Source of the DNA: an uncultured Clostridia bacterium
Lineage (GTDB): Bacteria > Bacillota_A > Clostridia > TANB77 > CAG-508
Assembly: GCA_949747745.1 (NCBI GenBank)
Contig: CATKFT010000186.1
Span: 1 to 5,348 of the forward strand
DNA length: 5,348 nt
Direction: 5' to 3'
Shown here piece by piece: positions 1-5,348 of the stretch (positions within the stretch are counted from its first letter, which is position 1; each line of letters starts with the position of its first letter). Below the pieces are notes generated by a model. The model was not told where the DNA came from. It did no database searches and saw nothing but the letters and a program-made list of their open reading frames with translations. The translations under genes were made by a program, and so were the position numbers.

Positions 1-1
1 A

Positions 2-484
2 CCAGCAAATATAACATTTAATGATTTAGCAGCAATAATAGAAATAGCATTTGAATGGTGTGGATATCATTTATATGAATTTGAAGTAGGCGCAACATTG
101 CATGAGATGGGGCAATTTATAGGAGTACCTACAGAAGATGAATATGGTATAGAAAGTATAAGAGGGAAAATACTGGATTCTGGAAAAGAAAAAATTGATA
201 AATATTTAGAAAAATATAAAAGAATGAAATTTATATATGACTTTGGTGATAATTGGGTACACAATATTGTGGTAGAAAAAGAAATAAATGAAAATCTTGT
301 AAATCCAATTTGTATAAAAGCAAAATCAGGAGCATATCCAGAAGATTGTGGCGGAACATGGGGATATGAAGAGGATTATCCAAATGATGAAGGAAGAGAA
401 GAATTAGATATAGATTTTATAAATGAGAAATTAGAAGGATATAAAGATTTTGCAGAAGACTTATATAATAGAGAGATGTTCTAA
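2..484 (+). CDS. pRiA4b ORF-3-like family protein, 5' end missing
   Basis: The frame is open from the first complete codon at the window edge to TAA at 482-484, so about 160 C-terminal residues are visible and the start lies upstream. The sequence fits the plasmid pRiA4b ORF-3-like family (PF07929). An N-terminal part reads TFNDLAAIIEIAFEWCGYHL then YEF, matching the family's 'L..LH..I..AFgW...HL.eF' region. It is followed by the hallmark YDFGDNWVHNIVVEK and then PEDCGGTWGYEEDY near the C-terminus. A TTG at 98-100 could be called as a start, but family homology continues upstream of it and no Shine-Dalgarno sequence precedes it, so it is not the real start. The biochemical function of this family is not established; members are often found on plasmids and in accessory regions. 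Family assignment is confident, function unknown. Confidence 0.88.
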   Translation, partial: PANITFNDLAAIIEIAFEWCGYHLYEFEVGATLHEMGQFIGVPTEDEYGIESIRGKILDSGKEKIDKYLEKYKRMKFIYDFGDNWVHNIVVEKEINENLVNPICIKAKSGAYPEDCGGTWGYEEDYPNDEGREELDIDFINEKLEGYKDFAEDLYNREMF

Positions 485-490
485 ATAAAA

Positions 491-510
491 AAGATTCAAC
501 AATGAATCTT
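491..510. terminator. 8-bp perfect hairpin after the pRiA4b-like gene, candidate terminator
   Basis: AAGATTCA (491-498) and TGAATCTT (503-510) are exact reverse complements around a 4-base loop ACAA, 6 bases after the upstream stop codon. Position favours a terminator for the upstream gene. The + strand lacks an immediate T-tract after the stem (it reads CTTAGG). Read on the - strand, the stem is followed by TTTTATTTAG, a proper U-rich tail. It may therefore be a bidirectional or leftward terminator, or one whose + strand tail has been lost. Confidence 0.5.
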
Positions 511-558
511 CTTAGGCAACTATTTTATTAATAGGGGATATCTCTTGTTCATTATTAA

Positions 559-696
559 AAGATTGAGATTTTAAAGACTTTACAGATTAATAAATCTGTA
601 AGAACTGTAAAAACATATATGGCAGAAATGCAAAAAAAGGGTCTGATAAAAAGAAAAAACGGTAAGAAAAATGGTGAGTGGCAAGTAAATGAGTAA
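559..696 (+). pseudogene. Remnant of a DNA-binding protein: C-terminal winged-helix fragment
   Basis: This frame runs from just after a TAA at 556-558 to TAA at 694-696 and encodes about 45 residues with no credible start or ribosome binding site. The peptide contains INKSVRTVKTYMAEMQKKG followed by LIKRKNGKKNGEWQVNE. This is the usual recognition helix plus wing of a winged helix-turn-helix ('S.RTVkryM.eLqekGlI.R.G..k.G.W.v'). Such a sequence commonly ends larger proteins, for example AlbA_2/divergent AAA-type ATP-binding proteins (COG2865) and some transcriptional regulators. The rest of such a protein is absent: 511-558 is short and closed by stops in this frame. I infer a decayed gene or deletion remnant. 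A genuine small protein starting at the internal ATG (619-621) is possible, but it would begin inside the recognition helix and lacks a good ribosome binding site. Confidence 0.6.
581..600. repeat. Perfect 8-4-8 inverted repeat inside the winged-helix remnant
   Basis: TACAGATT (581-588) and AATCTGTA (593-600) are exact reverse complements separated by AATA. It has the same 8-4-8 geometry as the hairpin at 491-510 but a different sequence. It falls on codons for the helix-turn-helix, so it may be chance in A+T-rich DNA. It could also be a regulator-binding palindrome or a small RNA hairpin. Confidence 0.35.
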
Positions 697-768
697 CTGT
701 ATAATATTTTGAAAAAGTAACAAAAAATTTAATCTTAAGCGATCATATTTTCTAATAGACTTTTCAGG

Positions 769-796
769 TTGCACTTGCAATGAAAATAAATATATG
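769..796 (+). promoter_or_regulatory. Weak candidate sigma-A promoter for the HD-topB unit
   Basis: TTGCAC (769-774) lies 16 bases before TATATG (791-796). An overlapping alternative is TTGCAA (775-780) with 17 bases before TTTAAT (798-803). Either would give a leader of roughly 110 bases before the HD gene. In DNA this A+T-rich such matches arise easily, so this is only the best candidate in the 221-base gap 697-917, which otherwise contains no gene I can support. Confidence 0.3.
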
Positions 797-898
797 TTTT
801 AATAAAATAGATAAAAAACGACTTAGGTTAAAACATAAAATTAAAAGTTATTTCTTAAAAATTTTCCTAAAAAAGATAAACTTAAAAAAATTGATTAA

Positions 899-907
899 AA
901 GGAGGTG
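899..907 (+). promoter_or_regulatory. Strong ribosome binding site fixing the HD gene start
   Basis: AAGGAGGTG is a near-perfect anti-16S match, with AGGAGG at 900-905. It lies 10-12 bases before the ATG at 918, a slightly long but workable spacing. It decides the start, because the same frame stays open back to an ATG at 780 that has no ribosome binding site. Confidence 0.85.
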
Positions 908-917
908 TGTCTTTTTT

Positions 918-1715
918 ATGATAGATATAAAAAATGCAAGTGAAGTATTTAGTAGATATGTTAAAGAATATGATATGAATAATCCTAAAATTTTACTAAA
1001 GGTAAAGCACACATACAAAACAGTAGAAGTTGCAAAAAAAATTGCAGAGGATTTAAATTTAACGAGTGAAGAAGCAGTACTTGCACAATTAATAGCTTTA
1101 CTACATGATATTGGAAGATTTGAGCAATTAAGAATATATAATACATTTCGTGATATTGATAGTATTGACCATGCTGAATTGGGTATAAAAATTTTATTTA
1201 AAGATGGTATTATTAGAAATTTTATTAAAGAAACAAAATATGATGATATAATTTATAAAGCAATAAAAAATCATAATAAATTTAAAATAGAAGAAGGGTT
1301 AAACAAACAAGAGTTATTGCAAGCAAAGGTTATACGTGATGCTGATAAAACTGATATATATAGAGTTATAGTTCAAGATATTGAGGAAAATTACAATGTA
1401 TTATATAATTACAATGAAATTGCAAAACAAAATATTAGTCCATATGTTATGGAAAAATTTGAAAATTATATGCAAGCAGATAGAAACAAGTTTAGCACAG
1501 GTATAGACAGTTATATAAATATGGTTGCATTCATTTTTGATTACAATTTTATAATAGGATTAAAAATTATAAAAGAAAATAGTTATATAGAAAAGATAAT
1601 GAAACCAGTATGCATATGTGATGAAACAAAAGAACAAATGGAAAAGATTATTAAAATAGCAAATGAGTATATTAACCAAAGAATTGAAAATGAAGAAAAT
1701 GAAAAAGGAAGTTAA
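918..1715 (+). CDS. HD-domain metal-dependent phosphohydrolase-like protein
   Basis: The product is 265 residues, cytoplasmic, with no signal peptide. The HD ligands are all visible in order: H31 (KHTYKTVEVA), H63-D64 (LLHDIGRFEQ), H85 (DSIDHAELG), H119 (IKNHNKF) and D141 (RDADKTDIYRV). The H...HD...H...H...D pattern is that of HD enzymes able to bind two metals, which hydrolyse phosphoester or phosphoanhydride bonds, often in nucleotides. The substrate here cannot be read from the sequence. The HD core spans about residues 25-150; the C-terminal ~110 residues are helical-looking and not assigned. The start at 918 follows a strong AGGAGG. The in-frame extension back to 780 would add 46 Lys/Ile-rich residues before the domain and is judged untranslated leader. 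The stop is 2 bases before topB, implying one operon. Residues and length look intact. Confidence 0.87.
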   Translation: MIDIKNASEVFSRYVKEYDMNNPKILLKVKHTYKTVEVAKKIAEDLNLTSEEAVLAQLIALLHDIGRFEQLRIYNTFRDIDSIDHAELGIKILFKDGIIRNFIKETKYDDIIYKAIKNHNKFKIEEGLNKQELLQAKVIRDADKTDIYRVIVQDIEENYNVLYNYNEIAKQNISPYVMEKFENYMQADRNKFSTGIDSYINMVAFIFDYNFIIGLKIIKENSYIEKIMKPVCICDETKEQMEKIIKIANEYINQRIENEENEKGS

Positions 1716-1717
1716 AT

Positions 1718-2839
1718 ATGCCAAAAAAATTACTAATAACTGAAAAGCCATCAGTAGCAATGGAATTTGCAAAAGCCTTAAAAGTAAATACAACTAGAAA
1801 AAATGGATATTTGGAATCAGAAGAGTGGATTATTACTTGGTGTGTAGGACATTTAGTAACTATGAGTTATCCAGAAAAATATGATGAAAAATTAAAAATG
1901 TGGAGATTAGATACATTACCATTTATTCCTAGTGATTGGAAATACGAAATTATACCAGCTGTTCAAAATCAGTTTAATATCGTACAAGATTTATTACAAA
2001 GAGAAGATGTTATAGAAATATACAATGCAGGAGATTCAGGGCGAGAAGGAGAATACATACAAAGACTAGTATTTATGATGGCAAAACCAAATCCAAATGC
2101 CAAAATGAAAAGAGTTTGGATAGATTCTCAAACAGAAGAGGAAATATTAAGAGGAATAAAAGAGGCACGTGACTTATCAGAATATGATAGCTTATCGGAT
2201 TCAGCATATTTACGTGCAAAAGAAGATTACTTAATAGGTATAAATTTTTCAAGACTGTTGTCTATAATATATGGGAGAAGAGTTGCAAAAGAAGCAAATT
2301 TAGAAAGAGCATCAATTTCTGTAGGCAGAGTTATGACATGCGTACTAGGCATGATTGTAGAAAGAGAAAGAGAAATTAGAAATTTTGTTAAAACTAAATA
2401 CTATAAAATAATAGGAGAATTTGGAAATAGTGAAAGTTCATTTAAGGCAGAATGGAAAGTTTGCGAAAATTCAAAAATGTATAATTCAAGTAAATTATAT
2501 AATGAAACAGGTTTTAAAAAAGAAGAAGATGCAAAAGAATTTATCAGCTATTTAGCAGGAAAGGAAGCTAAAATAGTAGAAATAAAAAAATCGAAGCAAA
2601 AGGAAAATGCTCCACTACTATTTAACCTTGCAGAAATTCAAAACGAATGTACAAAACGTTTTAAAATAAAGCCAGACCAAACTTTAGAGATAATTCAAAA
2701 TTTATATGAAAAAAAATTAGTAACATATCCAAGAACAGATGCAAGAGTATTATCAACAGCAGTTGCAAAAGAAATTTCAAAAAATTTAAATGGAATAGCA
2801 AAAGGATATAAAGATGAAGAAGTTCGGGCGGAATTATAA
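1718..2839 (+). CDS. topB: DNA topoisomerase III, N-terminal part (gene split by frameshift)
   Basis: These 373 residues are the N-terminal part of a type IA topoisomerase, the ATP-independent enzyme that cuts and passes single strands to relax negative supercoils and separate linked DNA. The TOPRIM domain opens with LLITEKPSVAMEFAKAL (catalytic glutamate E9). It continues with GHLVTMSYPEKY near residue 44 and the acidic motif DSGREGE at 106-112. NFSRLLSIIYGRR and SVGRVMTCVLG (about 201-211) follow. The catalytic tyrosine is Y337 in TYPRTDARVLS. AAGGAAG at 1705-1711 is a good ribosome binding site inside the end of the HD gene, so translation is probably coupled to it. The frame then hits TAA at 2837-2839 in mid-protein. 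The rest of the enzyme continues at once in the -1 frame. Alone this half holds the catalytic tyrosine but lacks the DHYAITPT and GIGTSATRA motifs. Confidence 0.93.
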   Translation: MPKKLLITEKPSVAMEFAKALKVNTTRKNGYLESEEWIITWCVGHLVTMSYPEKYDEKLKMWRLDTLPFIPSDWKYEIIPAVQNQFNIVQDLLQREDVIEIYNAGDSGREGEYIQRLVFMMAKPNPNAKMKRVWIDSQTEEEILRGIKEARDLSEYDSLSDSAYLRAKEDYLIGINFSRLLSIIYGRRVAKEANLERASISVGRVMTCVLGMIVEREREIRNFVKTKYYKIIGEFGNSESSFKAEWKVCENSKMYNSSKLYNETGFKKEEDAKEFISYLAGKEAKIVEIKKSKQKENAPLLFNLAEIQNECTKRFKIKPDQTLEIIQNLYEKKLVTYPRTDARVLSTAVAKEISKNLNGIAKGYKDEEVRAEL

Positions 2840-2844
2840 AAAAG
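2818..2844 (+). other. Frameshift point within topB
   Basis: The upstream frame runs to TAA at 2837-2839. The downstream frame is open from 2818, after a TGA at 2815-2817, so the shift must fall between these points. Adding one G to the GCGGAATT stretch (around 2830) gives a seamless reading EEVRAGIIKKMVDEKYS leading into KTKYVNDSKITDHYAI. That restores an enzyme of about 660 residues. The spot coincides with an unusual GC-rich septet, CGGGCGG, that contains rare codons for this DNA. The A6G run (2838-2844) resembles a slippery heptamer, but it is in the wrong phase and lies past the start of the stop codon. A programmed shift is therefore unlikely. A point deletion or a sequencing/assembly error is the better reading. 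Confidence 0.8.
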
Positions 2845-3699
2845 ATGGTAGATGAGAAATATTCGACTAACTTATTAAAAACAAAATATGTAAATGACAG
2901 TAAAATAACAGATCATTATGCAATTACCCCAACAGGTCAAGGATATGAAAATTATGATGCATTACCAGATTTACAAAAACAAGTATATAAAGTAATTGTA
3001 AAACGTTTTTTAGCAATATTTTATCCACCAGCAGAATTTAATAAAATATCTGTAACTATAAACATTGAAAATGAAATTTTTGCAGTAAGCGGAAAAGTGT
3101 GTATAAAACAGGGATATTTAGAGGTGCTTCGTAATTCTAAATCACAAAATGAAAAAGAAAGAATTAAAAATAGTGAGGAACAAAAAAATATAGATACAAG
3201 TGTTGCTAATGATAAAAAAGAAATAGAAAATGATACAGAGAAAACGGAAAATAATATAGAAATATTGAATACATTAAAAAAAGGACAAAATATTGACATT
3301 ATGAATTTTGAAATAAATGATGCCCAAACAAGCCCACCTACAAGATACAATTCAGGCTCAATAATACTTGCAATGGAAAATGCAGGAAAATTAATAGAAG
3401 ACGAAGAATTAAGGGAACAAATAAAAGGAGCAGGAATAGGAACAAGTGCAACAAGAGCTGAAATAATGAAAAAGTTAGAAAAGATAAAATATATAGAAAT
3501 AAATGCAAAAACACAAATAATAACACCAACACAATTTGGAGAGATTATATATGATGTGGTGAATACATCTATGAAAGATTTACTTAATCCAAAACTAACA
3601 GCAAGTTGGGAAAAAGGACTTGATATGGTTGCAAAAAAGGAAATTAAACCAAATGAGTTTATGCGGAAAATTAGAAAATTATATAAAAACCAAATTTGA
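2845..3699 (+). CDS. topB: DNA topoisomerase III, C-terminal part (gene split by frameshift)
   Basis: This stretch encodes 284 residues from ATG 2845 to TGA 3697-3699, continuing the same type IA topoisomerase in the -1 frame. Family motifs in order are ITDHYAITPTGQG (residues 21-33; usual form DHhAIiPT), QTSPPTRYNSGSIILAMENAG (161-181), GIGTSATRAEIMKKL (197-211) and LTASWEKGL (251-259). These are the DNA-gate and strand-binding parts of the enzyme. There is no Shine-Dalgarno sequence before ATG 2845, so this part would be poorly made on its own; it belongs to the gene starting at 1718. Residues about 97-139 are a Lys/Glu/Asn/Asp-rich, low-complexity insert before the LxxLKKGQ segment. The protein stops shortly after the core, with no C-terminal zinc-ribbon cysteines, as in some shorter topoisomerase III forms. 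Confidence 0.92.
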   Translation: MVDEKYSTNLLKTKYVNDSKITDHYAITPTGQGYENYDALPDLQKQVYKVIVKRFLAIFYPPAEFNKISVTINIENEIFAVSGKVCIKQGYLEVLRNSKSQNEKERIKNSEEQKNIDTSVANDKKEIENDTEKTENNIEILNTLKKGQNIDIMNFEINDAQTSPPTRYNSGSIILAMENAGKLIEDEELREQIKGAGIGTSATRAEIMKKLEKIKYIEINAKTQIITPTQFGEIIYDVVNTSMKDLLNPKLTASWEKGLDMVAKKEIKPNEFMRKIRKLYKNQI

Positions 3700-3737
3700 T
3701 AAATTAGTTGTAAACATGTAATTCCATAACAAGAAAA

Positions 3738-3779
3738 GTTAGAGACTTTCACAATTTTAATATTGTGAAAGTCTCTAAC
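3738..3779. terminator. Perfect 18-bp hairpin after topB, candidate terminator
   Basis: The arm at 3738-3755 (starting GTTAGAGACTTTCACA) and the arm at 3762-3779 (ending GAAAGTCTCTAAC) are exact reverse complements with a 6-base loop, TTTAAT. The hairpin starts 38 bases after the topB stop and ends 15 bases before the next promoter, the natural place for a terminator isolating the two units. The + strand has no T-run directly after the stem (CTAATAAATCC). The - strand continues TTTTCTTG, so the U-rich tail is clearer for leftward transcription. The stem alone is stable enough to matter. Confidence 0.65.
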
Positions 3780-3794
3780 CTAATAAATCCAAAA

Positions 3795-3823
3795 TTGACA
3801 TTTTTTGATAATTCGTGTATACT
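3795..3823 (+). promoter_or_regulatory. Near-consensus sigma-A promoter for the NlpC/P60 gene
   Basis: TTGACA (3795-3800, full match) is followed after exactly 17 bases by TATACT (3818-3823, five of six). Transcription would start near 3830, giving a leader of about 26 bases. This rules out the in-frame TTG at 3805 as start, because it lies within the promoter spacer. Confidence 0.85.
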
Positions 3824-3840
3824 ATAAAGGTGGGAAAGAA

Positions 3841-3848
3841 AGGAAGGA
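3841..3848 (+). promoter_or_regulatory. Ribosome binding site of the NlpC/P60 gene
   Basis: AGGAAGGA ends 7 bases before the ATG at 3856, normal spacing, and supports that start over the upstream in-frame TTG. Confidence 0.75.
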
Positions 3849-3855
3849 TATTAAA

Positions 3856-5211
3856 ATGACAAAATTAAAAAAGGCTACTATAGTTTTAATAGTTGTATTA
3901 ATATTAACAATAGGAATTGCTATAGCAAGTTTTGGAGCAAATTCAGGAACCATAAATAAGGAAGCTAAATTAAGAAAGACAACATCTAATACATCTATTG
4001 TATTAGAAATTATACCTAAAAAAGAAAAAGTAGAAATACTTGCAGAAGATGGAGATTGGTATCAAGTTAGATATAACAAAATAAAAGGTTATGTACAAAA
4101 AGAATTTGTAGATGTACAAAAGGAAAATACTGAAAATACAGTTGGAAATGCAATTCAAGGAGAAACACAAGAGCCAGAAACAAACAAAGGAAAATTAACT
4201 GTAAATGAGGCTAAAAAAGGTACTATGACTACTATAAAAAGTGAAATGAAATTATATATACGTCCACTTATTAATTCAAAAATTATTTCTAACTTAAAAC
4301 AAGGTGAAAATGTAAAAATTTTAGAAATTATAAATGAATGGGCTTATATAACTACTTCATCACAAAATGGTTGGATTAAATTAGAAAAAGATAATAATGA
4401 AGATACTAATAACAGTAACAATAATATAGACAATACTAACAGTAATGATAACAATAGTGTAAACGATAATAACACAAATAATATAAATAATACAACTGCA
4501 GATAATAATACTTCAAGTAATACTTTAAATAAAACAGCATATATTACTTCAACAGGAATTAATTTTAGACAAGAATCTAGCACAGATTCAAAAGTATTGA
4601 AAGTATTTGCACAAAATGCAAAAGTAACAATATTAGAAGAACAAGGAGACTGGTATAAAATTAGGCATAATGACCAAGAAGGATATGTATTAAAAACATA
4701 TGTATCAGAAAAGAAAACAGAAATTACTTCAAGAGGTGGAGTAGATAGAAATAGCACTGTAAATCAAGACAATACAAAAAAGGAAGAAACAAAAACTGAA
4801 AATAAAGTAGAATCTACTTCTAAAGATGCAAGTACAAAAGGTCAAGAAGTTGCAAATTATGCAAAACAATTTGTAGGATACAAATATGTATATGGAGCTT
4901 CAAGTCCTAGTAAAGGATTTGACTGTTCAGGTCTTACAATGTATGTATATAAGCAATTTGGAGTTAATTTATCACACTCAGCAACAGCACAAAGTAAAGT
5001 AGGAACAAAAGTTAGTAAATCTAATTTAAAACCAGGAGACTTAGTTTTCTTTACAGATTATAAAACAGGAAAAGGAATAGGGCATGTTGGTATTTATATT
5101 GGAAATAATAATTTTGTTCATGCTTCTACTGAAAAGACAGGTGTTAAAACATCTTCTTTAACAAGTGGGTCATATAGCAGAAGATATGTAACTGCTACAA
5201 GGTTATTTTAA
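3856..5211 (+). CDS. Secreted peptidoglycan hydrolase: three SH3b domains and NlpC/P60 endopeptidase
   Basis: The product is 451 residues. Residues 1-28 form a signal peptide (KLKK, then a long hydrophobic run, ending AIASFGA), so the enzyme is exported. Three bacterial SH3 domains, which usually bind cell wall, follow. SH3b-1 is at about 32-88 (GDWYQVRYNKIKGYVQ), a more divergent SH3b-2 at about 122-177 (NEWAYITTSSQNGWIK), and SH3b-3 at about 227-284 (GINFRQESS ... GDWYKIRHNDQEGYVL). An Asn/Thr/Asp-rich linker (about 178-225) separates the second and third, and a Lys/Thr/Glu-rich linker (285-328) precedes the catalytic domain. The NlpC/P60 domain (329-451) has the full cysteine-peptidase triad: C357 in FDCSGL, H410 in GHVGIYIG and H422 in FVHAS. 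Family members cut peptide bonds in peptidoglycan stems, typically D-gamma-glutamyl-diamino acid bonds; the exact bond here is not visible. Its own promoter and flanking hairpins indicate a single-gene unit, probably for wall turnover or cell separation. The gene looks complete. Confidence 0.94.
   Translation: MTKLKKATIVLIVVLILTIGIAIASFGANSGTINKEAKLRKTTSNTSIVLEIIPKKEKVEILAEDGDWYQVRYNKIKGYVQKEFVDVQKENTENTVGNAIQGETQEPETNKGKLTVNEAKKGTMTTIKSEMKLYIRPLINSKIISNLKQGENVKILEIINEWAYITTSSQNGWIKLEKDNNEDTNNSNNNIDNTNSNDNNSVNDNNTNNINNTTADNNTSSNTLNKTAYITSTGINFRQESSTDSKVLKVFAQNAKVTILEEQGDWYKIRHNDQEGYVLKTYVSEKKTEITSRGGVDRNSTVNQDNTKKEETKTENKVESTSKDASTKGQEVANYAKQFVGYKYVYGASSPSKGFDCSGLTMYVYKQFGVNLSHSATAQSKVGTKVSKSNLKPGDLVFFTDYKTGKGIGHVGIYIGNNNFVHASTEKTGVKTSSLTSGSYSRRYVTATRLF
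4390..4533 (+). repeat. AAT/AAC-rich low-complexity tract coding the Asn-rich linker
   Basis: About 48 codons dominated by AAT, AAC, GAT and ACT encode a linker with many Asn, Thr, Ser and Asp residues between the second and third SH3b domains. The triplet-like composition keeps the frame if it expands or contracts, so its length may vary between strains. It is a degenerate tract rather than an exact tandem repeat. Confidence 0.6.
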
Positions 5212-5258
5212 GTTTTATAATTATGAAATAACTTAATATTTATATTAATGCATAATAA

Positions 5259-5294
5259 ATTTTAATATTTATAACTAAATTTAAATATTAAAAT
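5259..5294. terminator. A+T-only 13-bp inverted repeat downstream of the NlpC/P60 gene
   Basis: ATTTTAATATTTA (5259-5271) and TAAATATTAAAAT (5282-5294) are exact reverse complements around a 10-base loop, 47 bases after the stop. The stem has no G-C pair and no T-run follows, so it would be a weak terminator; it may be only a by-product of composition. The remaining sequence 5212-5348 holds no gene I can support. Confidence 0.3.
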
Positions 5295-5348
5295 ATGTAA
5301 TAATTTTGATAAGGGAAGAAATAATGCTTATATAATTTTGCAAAATAT

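Noticed and set aside
700..705. Exact TATAAT as a -10 box
   Set aside because: No acceptable -35 element lies 16-18 bases upstream, and exact matches are expected by chance in this composition.
2838..2844. A6G run as a programmed -1 frameshift slippery site in topB
   Set aside because: The stop codon of the upstream frame (2837-2839) comes first, and the heptamer is phased for the downstream frame, so ribosomes in the upstream frame could not use it in the standard way.
3021..3752. Long open frame on the - strand opposite the second part of topB
   Set aside because: It is the antisense shadow of a clearly conserved gene; the translation is Phe/Ser/Ile-rich without any family motif, and it runs into the hairpin region.
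3805..3855. N-terminal extension of the NlpC/P60 protein from TTG 3805
   Set aside because: It lies between the -35 and -10 boxes of the promoter, would bury the signal peptide behind 17 charged residues, and lacks a ribosome binding site.
4344..4757. Hydrophobic Leu/Val-rich open frame on the - strand
   Set aside because: It is the antisense reading of the Asn-rich AAT/AAC tract of the NlpC/P60 gene, which yields runs of Leu and Val by composition alone.
5306..5336. TTGATA with TATATA/TATAAT as a promoter and AAGGGAAG plus ATG at 5324 as a gene start
   Set aside because: The ATG is followed by a stop after three codons, and the window ends too soon to see any downstream gene; the promoter-like match alone is too weak.
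1..5348. CRISPR array, tRNA/rRNA genes, insertion sequence, toxin-antitoxin or phage-defence system
   Set aside because: I saw no regularly spaced direct repeats, no cloverleaf or rRNA sequence, no transposase motif and no paired small ORFs with ribosome binding sites.

Overview
The window is strongly A+T-rich, uses AGA/AAA/ATA-type codons almost throughout, has strong AGGAGG-type ribosome binding sites and carries a near-consensus sigma-A promoter. Its proteins (a triple-SH3b NlpC/P60 hydrolase, and a topoisomerase III of the kind seen in Clostridia) point to a low-GC Gram-positive bacterium, most likely a member of the Clostridia. That assignment is inferred from composition and protein style; no marker gene settles it.

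Layout, all coding on the + strand. (1) 2-484 is the 3' part of a pRiA4b ORF-3-like protein gene whose start lies before the window. A short perfect hairpin follows it at 491-510. (2) 559-696 is the remnant of a gene: only the C-terminal winged-helix end of a DNA-binding protein is left, with no start and no body. (3) 697-917 is a leader with a weak candidate promoter and an excellent Shine-Dalgarno sequence. (4) 918-1715 is an intact HD-domain metal-dependent phosphohydrolase-like gene. (5) 1718-3699 is topB, DNA topoisomerase III, beginning 2 bases after the HD gene and so probably co-transcribed and translationally coupled. It is split into two reading frames by what looks like loss of one base near 2830. 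Both halves keep their family motifs. (6) 3738-3779 is a perfect 18-bp hairpin closing the HD-topB unit. (7) A TTGACA-17-TATACT promoter (3795-3823) drives 3856-5211, a secreted cell-wall hydrolase with three SH3b domains and a C-terminal NlpC/P60 catalytic domain. (8) 5212-5348 is A+T-rich non-coding sequence with a 13-bp inverted repeat.

The genes do not form an obvious joint pathway. HD-topB is a plausible two-gene operon, and the peptidoglycan hydrolase is an independent monocistronic unit. I see no CRISPR array, tRNA, rRNA, insertion sequence or recognisable defence system. The points most worth a second look are the topB frameshift, the winged-helix gene remnant, and the hairpins whose T-rich flanks lie on the strand opposite to the genes. 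I did not find convincing evidence of an undescribed system.
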